Positions 49,777-57,000 of a stretch of 64,000 nucleotides of DNA are shown here, one piece after another (position 1 is the first letter of the stretch; the number at the start of each line of letters is the position of its first letter). Both the position numbers and the translations under genes were made by a program. Location: NCBI GenBank assembly GCA_049513455.1, contig JBEKWB010000011.1, positions 1 through 64,000 of the forward strand. The letters are read 5' to 3'. This stretch comes from Bog-473 sp049513455. GTDB lineage: Bacteria; Actinomycetota; Acidimicrobiia; Acidimicrobiales; RAAP-2. The notes under the pieces were generated by a model. The model did no database searches, was not told the origin of the DNA, and saw only the letters and a program-made list of their open reading frames with translations.

Positions 49777-50220
49777 GTGCCCGGTGCATCCTCCGACACC
49801 ACTCCGCCCGCCGGGCACGGACCCCACTCGGGTCTCTCGGCCCAGGTGGAGCTCACGGTGGGCGACGTAGACACGGCGCTGCACTTCCGTTCCGGCGATG
49901 TCGCCGTGCTCGCGACGCCCCGGCTCATCGCCTTGTGCGAGGAAGCCGCCTGCCGGGCGACCGACGGGCATCTGACGTCGACCCAGTCCAGCGTGGCCAC
50001 CCGGGTCCAGTTCGACCACCTGGCCCCGGTCGGCCTGGGCAAGGTGGTCCTGGCCGAGGCCACCCTGGTCAAGGTGGAGGGCCGCCGCCTCACGTTCACC
50101 GTCTCGGCGGCCCGCCTCGAGCGCGACGGCGGCGGCCTCATCGGCGCGGGGCGCCTGACGCGGGTGCTGGTCGACGAGGCCACCTTCTTGGCCAAGGCCG
50201 GCGCCGCCGGCGTGTCCTGA
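49777..50220 (+). CDS. Hotdog-fold thioesterase-like protein
   Basis: A 147-residue hotdog protein of the fluoroacetyl-CoA-thioesterase (FlK)-like group. Features are LRIALCEEAACRA-type strand and helix (LATPRLIALCEEAACRATDG), TQSSVATRVQFDHLAPVGLG and GRRLTFTVSAARLERDGG. The family hydrolyses acyl-CoAs or acts as a scaffold; the catalytic Thr/Glu/His can be placed at Thr/Glu of SVATRVQ/LCEEA and His of FDHLAP, tentatively. GTG 49777 follows TATCGT by 7 nt. It is co-directional with the MFS gene, whose start is uncertain but within about 60 bp. Its own N-terminal 20 residues are disordered. Confidence 0.75.
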   Translation: MPGASSDTTPPAGHGPHSGLSAQVELTVGDVDTALHFRSGDVAVLATPRLIALCEEAACRATDGHLTSTQSSVATRVQFDHLAPVGLGKVVLAEATLVKVEGRRLTFTVSAARLERDGGGLIGAGRLTRVLVDEATFLAKAGAAGVS

Positions 50221-50252
50221 TCGGGGCCCCCGCCCCCGCCCCGGCGTCCCGG

Positions 50253-51422
50253 TTGCGTTCCGCGGCGGGAGCGGGACCGGTGGTGGCGACCTTCGTCACG
50301 TTCGGCCTCTTCTGGGGGAGCTGGGCCGTCATGGTGTTCAACATCCAGCGCACCTTTGCGCTGTCCGACTCCGAGCTCGGCCTCGTCCTGGCCCTGGCCA
50401 TCGCCGTGGCGGGTGCTTCCAGCGCCGTGATGGCACATCTGGCCAACCGCGTCGGGGCGCGCCGTCTCCTGTGGATCGCCCTCCTCACGTGGTCGGTCCT
50501 GCTGGTCGTCATGAGCACCGTGCACCAGCGGTGGGCCTTCGTCGGCGCACTCGTCCTGGTCGAGGTCGCGGGTGGCAGCATCGACACCGCCATGAACGCG
50601 GAGGCTTCGCACCGCCTGATGGGCAACCCGGCCGGACTCGTCCGGTTTCACGCGCTGTTCAACGGGGGCGCCATCGTGGGCGCGGCGGGGGCGGGGGTCG
50701 TGCTCCACGCCGGCGTCTCGTGGCGCTGGATCTGGCCGGGCGTCGCCGTGGCGGCACTGGTGGTGGGAGTGTGGACGCTGACCACGGACTCCGGCCAGGC
50801 GATCGGGGACCCGGGACCGGTCGCCCACGCGGACCGGGTGCACCCGGTCCAGCGCATGCGCCGCGACGGCCTCCTCGTCCTTCTCGCCGTCTTCGCCCTG
50901 GCCGAGGTCACCGAGGGGGGCGTCGACACGTGGGGCGTGCTCTATCTGCGCAATCACCTGGCCACGGGCGTGCTCCTCGGAGCGGGCGCCTACGTCGTCG
51001 GCCAGGTCGTGGCGGCGACGACCCGCGGTGCGGGCAGCGTCCTCGTGGGGCGCCTCTCCGCCCGTCGGGGACTGCTCGTGGGCGGCTGCGTGGCCGGCGG
51101 GGGGATCCTCCTCGAGTCGCTCTCCCCGTTGACGGGTGCGGCCGCCCTGGGGCTGGCGCTCGGTGCGGGCGGCGCCTCCCTCTTCTGGCCCCTCGTGATG
51201 AGCAACGCCAGCCGGCTGGCCAGCCAGGTGGTCAGCGCCGTCGGAACCTTCACCGCCGCCGGCTACATCGGCTGGGTGGCAGGAGCCCCCATCGTGGGTT
51301 GGGTCTCGCAGGCCTACGGTCCCCAGCGCGGGTTGCAGGTGCTGGCCGTGGCTGCGTTCGCGGTCGCCATCGTCTCGTTCGTCGGCTCGGAGCGGAGTCG
51401 CCAACCCGGTCGCGCGGACTAG
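50253..51422 (+). CDS. Major facilitator superfamily transporter
   Basis: A 389-residue MFS permease with about twelve hydrophobic helices. The N-half has FGLFWGSWAVMVFNIQRTFA and ANRVGARRLLWIALLTWSV, the cytoplasmic loop 2-3 basic motif. The C-half starts near MRRDGLLVLLAVFALAEVTEGGVDTWG. The substrate is not evident. The start is uncertain: TTG 50253 is used, but GTG at 50280 or 50283 also precedes helix 1. The frame continues open far upstream without a translation signal. It ends 13 bp before dxs and probably belongs to the thioesterase operon. Confidence 0.82.
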   Translation: MRSAAGAGPVVATFVTFGLFWGSWAVMVFNIQRTFALSDSELGLVLALAIAVAGASSAVMAHLANRVGARRLLWIALLTWSVLLVVMSTVHQRWAFVGALVLVEVAGGSIDTAMNAEASHRLMGNPAGLVRFHALFNGGAIVGAAGAGVVLHAGVSWRWIWPGVAVAALVVGVWTLTTDSGQAIGDPGPVAHADRVHPVQRMRRDGLLVLLAVFALAEVTEGGVDTWGVLYLRNHLATGVLLGAGAYVVGQVVAATTRGAGSVLVGRLSARRGLLVGGCVAGGGILLESLSPLTGAAALGLALGAGGASLFWPLVMSNASRLASQVVSAVGTFTAAGYIGWVAGAPIVGWVSQAYGPQRGLQVLAVAAFAVAIVSFVGSERSRQPGRAD

Positions 51423-51435
51423 CCTGGGAGCGGCC

Positions 51436-53445
51436 ATGATCCTTCAGAGCATCGAGACACCGGCGGACATCAAGGACCTCAGTCACGAGCAACTGCTCAC
51501 CGTGGCCGAGGAGATCCGCTCGTTCATCATCGACTCCGTCACCAGTACGGGGGGACATCTCGGTTCGAATCTCGGGGCGGTGGAACTGACGCTGGCCGTG
51601 CACCGTGTCTTCGACTCGCCGCGCGACGTCATCCTGTGGGACACGGGCCATCAGGCCTACGTGCACAAGCTGCTCACCGGGCGGCGCTTCGGCTTCAAGT
51701 CCCTCAAGCAGGCCGGCGGCATGTCCGGTTACCCGAACCGGGCCGAGTCCGAGCACGACTGGATCGAGAACAGCCACGCCTCCACCGCCCTGTCGTACGC
51801 CCACGGCATCGCCAAGGCCTTCGCGCTGCGCGGTGAGGGCGAGAGCCGCCGGGTCATCGCGGTGGTCGGCGACGGCGCCCTGACCGGCGGCATGGCCTAC
51901 GAGGCCCTCAACAACCTCGGACACGCTGGTTGCCCCGTTGTCGTCGTCCTCAACGACAACGGGCGCTCCTACGCTCCCACCGTCTCGCAACTGTCGCAGA
52001 GCCTGACCAGCCTCCGGCTGAACCCGACCTACACCCAGACGCGTGAGCGGCTGCGGAACCGCCTCCGTGGCCTCCCCGCATTTGGCCCGTTGGCCGTCAC
52101 CGGTGTGCACTCCGTGGCCAGCGCCCTGCGGGAGATGGTGGCCCCGCACACCTTCTTCGAGGCACTCGGGGTTCGCTACGCCGGTCCGATCGACGGTCAC
52201 GACATCGACGTGATGGAGCAGGCCTTCGCCCACGCTGCCGCGTGGGACGGGCCGATCGTCGTCCACGTCCTCACCCAGAAGGGCCGGGGCTACGGGCCGG
52301 CCGAACAGGACGACATCCAGCGCCTCCACGACGTGAAGGCCACCAAGGTGGGCACGCTGGAGAACGCCATCGGGAGCTCGGCCGGGGCCGCCGTGGGCGG
52401 CTCCGGGGGGACCGATGTGGGTGGTGTGGCCAGCCCGGGCTCGACGCCGGATCCCGAGCCCAACCGCTCGCCGTTGCGCACCACCACCTACACCGATGCC
52501 TTCACCCGCGCCCTGTTGCAGGCCGCCGAGGACGACCCGCGTGTGGTCGCTTTGACGGCGGCGATGCCCGGGCCGACGGGACTGCTGCCCTTCCAGGCCC
52601 GCTTCCCCACCCGCTTCTTCGACGTGGGGATCGCCGAGCAGCACGAGGTCACGTCGGCCGCCGGCATGGCGATGGCGGGCCTCCGGCCCGTCGTCGCCGT
52701 CTACTCGACCTTTTTCAGCCGTGCCTTCGATCAGGCCAACCTCGACGTCGGACTCCACGGCAGCCCCGTGGTCTTCGTGCTGGACCGGGCCGGGATCACC
52801 GGTGATGACGGGCCCAGCCACCACGGCATCCTCGACATGGCGCTCGCCCTCTCCATCCCGGGCATGGCGGTCTTCGCGCCATCGGCGGCCGAGGAGATCG
52901 GCCCGATGCTGCGGACGGCCCTCGAGCTCCCGGGGCCCTCGACCATCCGCTTCCCCAAGACCGCGCCGCGTCACATTGACGAGAGCGAGGTGGGCGAGGG
53001 GCTCTCGGCCCGTCAGCTCCGGGCCGGGGACGGCTCGGTCTGCCTGCTCGGGGTGGGAAAGCTCGTCGAGTCGTGCCTGTTGGCGGCCGACGAATTGGCG
53101 GCGGAGGGGATCGCCGCCACCGTATGGGACGTCAGGGTCGTGTCGCCTCCGGACCCCGACATGCTCGCCGACGCCGCACGCCACTCTGTCGTCGTCACCG
53201 CCGAAGACGGAGTGCGCCACGGCGGGGCGGGTGCCTTCATCGTCGACGCCATGCATGCGTCGACGGAATCACTCGACCTGGGTCAGCGCGGCCCGATCAC
53301 GCGGACCCTCGGGATCCCCCGGGAGTTCATCGCCCAGGGCAAGGCGGACGACATCCTGCGCAGTCTGGGCCTCAACGGGGCCGGCATCGCCGAGAGCGTG
53401 CGGGGCGCCCTGCGGTCAGTTCCGGCCGGCCAGCACCTGACCTGA
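51436..53445 (+). CDS. dxs: 1-deoxy-D-xylulose-5-phosphate synthase
   Basis: A 669-residue ThDP enzyme joining pyruvate and glyceraldehyde-3-phosphate in the MEP isoprenoid pathway. HLGSNLGAVELTLAVH, GDGALTGGMAYEALNNLG (ThDP/Mg) and DVGIAEQHEVTSAAGMA are all present. Between the PP and PYR domains there is a Gly/Ser/Ala-rich linker (about residues 305-345, GSSAGAAVGGSGGTDVG), absent from most homologues. ATG 51436 follows GGGAG at good spacing. The stop is 3 bp from the converging nucleotidyltransferase gene stop. Confidence 0.94.
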   Translation: MILQSIETPADIKDLSHEQLLTVAEEIRSFIIDSVTSTGGHLGSNLGAVELTLAVHRVFDSPRDVILWDTGHQAYVHKLLTGRRFGFKSLKQAGGMSGYPNRAESEHDWIENSHASTALSYAHGIAKAFALRGEGESRRVIAVVGDGALTGGMAYEALNNLGHAGCPVVVVLNDNGRSYAPTVSQLSQSLTSLRLNPTYTQTRERLRNRLRGLPAFGPLAVTGVHSVASALREMVAPHTFFEALGVRYAGPIDGHDIDVMEQAFAHAAAWDGPIVVHVLTQKGRGYGPAEQDDIQRLHDVKATKVGTLENAIGSSAGAAVGGSGGTDVGGVASPGSTPDPEPNRSPLRTTTYTDAFTRALLQAAEDDPRVVALTAAMPGPTGLLPFQARFPTRFFDVGIAEQHEVTSAAGMAMAGLRPVVAVYSTFFSRAFDQANLDVGLHGSPVVFVLDRAGITGDDGPSHHGILDMALALSIPGMAVFAPSAAEEIGPMLRTALELPGPSTIRFPKTAPRHIDESEVGEGLSARQLRAGDGSVCLLGVGKLVESCLLAADELAAEGIAATVWDVRVVSPPDPDMLADAARHSVVVTAEDGVRHGGAGAFIVDAMHASTESLDLGQRGPITRTLGIPREFIAQGKADDILRSLGLNGAGIAESVRGALRSVPAGQHLT

Positions 53446-53448
53446 TCC

Positions 53449-54192
53449 TCAGGCCCGGTTGGCCCCGTTGGCCCGCACGAAATCGTTCACGGCGTAGTAG
53501 GCCTCTATCGACTCTCCGGCGTCCCCCCAGAAGCCTTCCAGCACGTCGTAGGCCATCTGCCCCTGTTCGATGTAGTGATTGTTGACGTCGGTGATCTCGA
53601 GCTCACCCCGCCCGGAGGGAGTGAGGGTCGGGATCACACCGAAGACGTCCGCGTCATAGCAGTAGATGCCGGTCACGCCGAAGTTGCTGGCCGGGACCTC
53701 CGGCTTCTCCTCGATCCGCTGCACCCGGCCGTCGTCGGAGAGCACCGGCACGCCGAGGTGGCGGAGGTGCTCGGGCTCGCTCACCGGCGTCAAGAGGATG
53801 CGGGCGCCGTGGGGGTCGGCCCGGAAGGCATCCACCATGGGCTTTATCGATCGCTCCATGACATTGTCGGCCAGCATGACGAGCACGGCATCGCCATCGA
53901 CGAACCGTTCGGCCAGGCCGAGCGCCTCGGCGATCCCGCCGGCCCTCTCCTGGTAGGCGTAGGAGAGGCGGTCGATGCCGAACTCATGGCCATTGCCCAA
54001 CAGGGGCAGGAACGATCCGGCATGCGGACCGCCGGTGACCAGCATTATCTCGTCAATTCCCGCGTTGACCAGGGCCTCTATCGACCAGGCGATCATGGGC
54101 CGGTCCCAAATCGGGAGGAGGTGCTTGTTGGTGATGCGGGTCAGTGGGTAGAGGCGGGACCCGGTCCCACCCGCCAAGAGCACACCTTTCAT
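53449..54192 (-). CDS. Sugar-1-phosphate nucleotidyltransferase (RmlA-like)
   Basis: A 247-residue nucleotidyltransferase of the glucose-1-phosphate thymidylyltransferase group. The signature MKGVLLAGGTGSRLYPLT lies at the N-terminus, then NKHLLPIWDRPMI and a metal-binding ADN in LVMLADNVMERS. EEKPEVPASNFGVTGIY and GRGELEITDVNNHYIEQG complete the family pattern. It is shorter than RmlA (about 290), lacking the C-terminal regulatory helices. No rml neighbours are present, so the sugar is undetermined. The start ATG 54192 is the conserved one. Confidence 0.9.
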   Translation of the reverse strand: MKGVLLAGGTGSRLYPLTRITNKHLLPIWDRPMIAWSIEALVNAGIDEIMLVTGGPHAGSFLPLLGNGHEFGIDRLSYAYQERAGGIAEALGLAERFVDGDAVLVMLADNVMERSIKPMVDAFRADPHGARILLTPVSEPEHLRHLGVPVLSDDGRVQRIEEKPEVPASNFGVTGIYCYDADVFGVIPTLTPSGRGELEITDVNNHYIEQGQMAYDVLEGFWGDAGESIEAYYAVNDFVRANGANRA

Positions 54193-54247
54193 TCCGACCT
54201 ACCCATAACTACCACTCAGCATGATCATTTCCATCGTGCCGGCGGCG

Positions 54248-55435
54248 CTAGCGCGCCACACGGACGGGCAGCCTCTTGTAGGCGTTGTTGAGGTTCGAGC
54301 GCACCCGGACCGGTTCGCCGGCCAGCTCGATCTCTGAGAAGCGCCCCAGGAGCTCTTCGAAGAACACCCGGCCTTCGAGCCGGGCCAGATGCACTCCCAG
54401 GCAGAAGTGCTCCGCGATACCGAACGACAGGTGCGGGTTGGGGTTCCGGTGGATGTCGAAGCGCTGGGAGTCGTCGAAGAGCTCCTCGTCGCGGTTGGCC
54501 GAGGTGTAGTACATCGCCACCTTGTCACCGGGGCTGATGGTCACGTCGTGCAGCGTGGTCTCGGCCATTGCGGTGCGACGGAAGTAGTGCAGGGGATTGG
54601 CCCACCGCAGGATCTCCTCGACCGCGCCGGGGATCAGCGACGGGTCCTCCCGGACTTCTCGGAGCTGGTCGGGATGGGTCAAAAGGGCGAGGATGCCCGA
54701 CGACAGCATGGTCTTGGTGGTGTCGTTCCCGGCGGTGACCAGCTGCACGAAGAACGATCCGAACTCGAAGTCGTCCATGAGGTGGCCCCCGAACTCGGTG
54801 CCGAGGATCACCGCGGTGAGGTCCGGTCGGGGCTCGGCGGTCCGTCGTTGCTGGGCCAACCGGATGGCATACATCGCCATGTCCATGGTGGCGCCGCCGT
54901 CGCCGGCGTAGTCCGCATCCTGACCGCTGGTGTTGCGCTCCGACAGCTCGTGAATGTAGCCCCAGTCCTCCTCGGGGAGCCCCATGAGGGTGCCGATGAC
55001 CCGCGACGGCAGATCCGCCGTCACATCGTGGACGAACTCCACCTCCGACGAGGTGTCCACCTTTTCCATGATGTCGACGCAGACGCCGCGGATCTGGTCC
55101 TCCATCCGCCCGATCACGGTCCGGCCGAAATGGGCCAACATGGGACGCCGGTAATCCAGGTGCCGTGGCGGGTCCATGGCCAGGAGCATCCCCCGCATGG
55201 CCTCCACCTGATCCGGGGCCAGCGTCTCGATGACCACGCCACCCTCGCTGGCCGAGAACAGGCCCGGGCTCTTGGCCACCTTGACCACATCGGCGTGCTT
55301 GAGGACGGCCCAGAAGCCGCCGTCATCCATTGCGCAGAAGTGCACCGGATCACTCCGGCGCAACTCGGCCAGCGCCTCGTGAGGCGGGCCGTGGACGAAG
55401 GTATCCGGATCGGCGAGATCGACCGCGACGGTCAT
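54248..55435 (-). CDS. Cytochrome P450
   Basis: A 395-residue bacterial P450. The heme-binding loop is FGIAEHFCLGVHLAR with the axial Cys, the I-helix shows TAGNDTTK, and the K-helix ExxR is EEILRW. RTAMAETTLHDV and the C-terminal meander are typical. It would hydroxylate a hydrophobic substrate with O2 and ferredoxin partners encoded elsewhere. ATG 55435 overlaps the cupin stop by one base, so cupin and P450 are co-translated. Its proximity to the steroid cluster makes a steroid or terpenoid substrate plausible but unproven. Confidence 0.93.
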   Translation of the reverse strand: MTVAVDLADPDTFVHGPPHEALAELRRSDPVHFCAMDDGGFWAVLKHADVVKVAKSPGLFSASEGGVVIETLAPDQVEAMRGMLLAMDPPRHLDYRRPMLAHFGRTVIGRMEDQIRGVCVDIMEKVDTSSEVEFVHDVTADLPSRVIGTLMGLPEEDWGYIHELSERNTSGQDADYAGDGGATMDMAMYAIRLAQQRRTAEPRPDLTAVILGTEFGGHLMDDFEFGSFFVQLVTAGNDTTKTMLSSGILALLTHPDQLREVREDPSLIPGAVEEILRWANPLHYFRRTAMAETTLHDVTISPGDKVAMYYTSANRDEELFDDSQRFDIHRNPNPHLSFGIAEHFCLGVHLARLEGRVFFEELLGRFSEIELAGEPVRVRSNLNNAYKRLPVRVAR

Positions 55436-55893
55436 CAGCCGATCAGTACGTTGGGCGGTGGGAACCCCTGGGCCTCGCACAACGCCACGTAGGCGGCCAG
55501 CGATCCGGCGCCGTCGCTGACGCTCTCCACGTTGCCCTCCGCGTCCAGGTTGAGGTTCACCCCGTACATCTGGAACCACACCTGTGTGTCGTCCTCGACG
55601 CACTGCAGCGTGTGGACGGAGCCGGCCGGCTCGTACAGGAACGACCCGGCGCGGTTGACATAGTCGTACTCCTTGTACTTCCAGGCCCCCGAGGTCGTGT
55701 AGCCGAAGACGGGGCCGGTGTGCCGGTGGGTCTGCACCTCGAAACCGGCCTGGAAGATGTTCTCGAGGATCCACAACCCCTCTTCGGGCTTCACCTGAAG
55801 CACCTTGAGCTTGTTGCCGTTGCCGATGTCGACGAAGGGAAGATCGTCGGCTCCGATGTGGAATGCCTGGGGAGCTGCGTCAAGCGTTGTCAT
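55435..55893 (-). CDS. Cupin dioxygenase-like protein (DAD family)
   Basis: A 152-residue single-domain cupin resembling 2,4'-dihydroxyacetophenone dioxygenase. Metal-binding motif 1 is ENIFQAGFEVQTHRHTGPVFGYTTSG, with its HRH pair. EPAGSVHTLQCVED is motif 2. Such proteins cleave C-C bonds next to a carbonyl, but the family also includes non-enzymatic cupins. ATG 55893 is chosen because AAGGAG lies 4 nt upstream; an in-frame ATG at 55911 is less good. A CATAAT -10-like box is near 55935. It is the first gene of the cupin-P450 operon. Confidence 0.82.
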   Translation of the reverse strand: MTTLDAAPQAFHIGADDLPFVDIGNGNKLKVLQVKPEEGLWILENIFQAGFEVQTHRHTGPVFGYTTSGAWKYKEYDYVNRAGSFLYEPAGSVHTLQCVEDDTQVWFQMYGVNLNLDAEGNVESVSDGAGSLAAYVALCEAQGFPPPNVLIG

Positions 55894-56006
55894 GTCACTC
55901 CTTACCTGCACACCCCTGTGCCGGGGCTTGCAATTATGCGCGCGAGCGGGGGAACCGCCGTACGGAGGGAGACCACGGGCCGCCCGCGCCCGGCAGTCTT
56001 ACTTGC

Positions 56007-56843
56007 TTACTTGAGGAAGGTCCCTCCGTCGATGGGCAACTGGATGCCCGTCACGTAGCGGGCCTCGTCGGACACGAGCCACAGGATGGCCGCCGTGATG
56101 TCAGCGGCATCGACCCAGGGGATCGGGAGCAGGGCGAAGTCGATGGCGAGCTTGGCCAGGTCCTCCTTGCCGGGGTTCTCCAGCTCCGGCAGGAACAACT
56201 TGTAGGTACCCTCGTTCTGCAACATCGGGGTGTCCACGTTCATCGGATGCACCGTGTTGACCCGGATGTTGTACTCGGCCAGCTCACCTGCCATGGACTG
56301 CGCCAGGCCGATGCAGCCACTCTTGGCGGCCGAGTACGCCGAGGTGTTGGGGTAGCCCTTGAGGCCGGCCACCGAGCTGGTGATGACGATGGAGCCGCCC
56401 TTGGCCTGGTCGATCATGGCGGGGATGCAGGCGCGCACCGAGTTCCAGACGCCCTTGAGGTTGATCCCGATCACATCGTCCCAGGTCTGCTCTGGGGTCT
56501 CCCATGATTTCTTGAGGGCGACCACACCGGCGTTGGCCACGCAGATGTCCACGTGCCCGAAGCGTGTGATCCCCTCCTGCACGGCCGCTTCCACCTGCGA
56601 GTACTCACGCACATCGGCCTTGGCCGCCACAATCTCTCCGCCGACCTCCTCGACCAGGCGGACCGTCTCGTCGAGGTCGGCCTGGGTGGCCAGCGGGTAG
56701 AGCTCGGCGATGGAAGCGACGTCCTCGCAGATGTCGATGCCGATGATCTTGGCGCCCTCTTCCGCGAAGCGGACGGCGTGCGAGCGACCCTGGCCCCGGG
56801 CCACGCCCGTGATGAAGGCAACCTTGCCGTCGAGTCTTCCCAT
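56007..56843 (-). CDS. Mycofactocin-coupled-type SDR oxidoreductase
   Basis: A 278-residue short-chain dehydrogenase/reductase. The Rossmann start is GKVAFITGVARGQGRSHAVRFAEEGA, and the catalytic Ser-Tyr-Lys is in ITSSVAGLKGYPNTSAYSAAKSG. It has the longer insertion after beta 2 (SIAELYPLATQADLDETVRLVEEVGG), the hallmark of SDRs associated with mycofactocin, whose nicotinamide is held non-exchangeably. ATG 56843 is used because the upstream frame extension is not SDR-like. Substrate alcohol is unknown. No mft genes are in the window, so cofactor synthesis must be elsewhere in the genome. Confidence 0.86.
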   Translation of the reverse strand: MGRLDGKVAFITGVARGQGRSHAVRFAEEGAKIIGIDICEDVASIAELYPLATQADLDETVRLVEEVGGEIVAAKADVREYSQVEAAVQEGITRFGHVDICVANAGVVALKKSWETPEQTWDDVIGINLKGVWNSVRACIPAMIDQAKGGSIVITSSVAGLKGYPNTSAYSAAKSGCIGLAQSMAGELAEYNIRVNTVHPMNVDTPMLQNEGTYKLFLPELENPGKEDLAKLAIDFALLPIPWVDAADITAAILWLVSDEARYVTGIQLPIDGGTFLK

Positions 56844-57000
56844 TGTCGTTTTCCCCCAAGAGTTCTGCGTGTCGATCCACGCTGGTCGGACACTGCTCGT
56901 GCGACTACCTGGCCAATAATGCCAGGGGGGCCAGTTCCGCGCCACCTCACCAGGTCATGGCGACGGCGTGCCTGCGGCCCCTGTCCGACCCCACCACCGA

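Noticed and set aside
48543..50252. Upstream in-frame extension of the MFS gene over tldD and the hotdog gene
   Set aside because: The frame is open for 1.7 kb but antisense to tldD and out of frame with the hotdog protein; the sequence before 50253 is not membrane-like.
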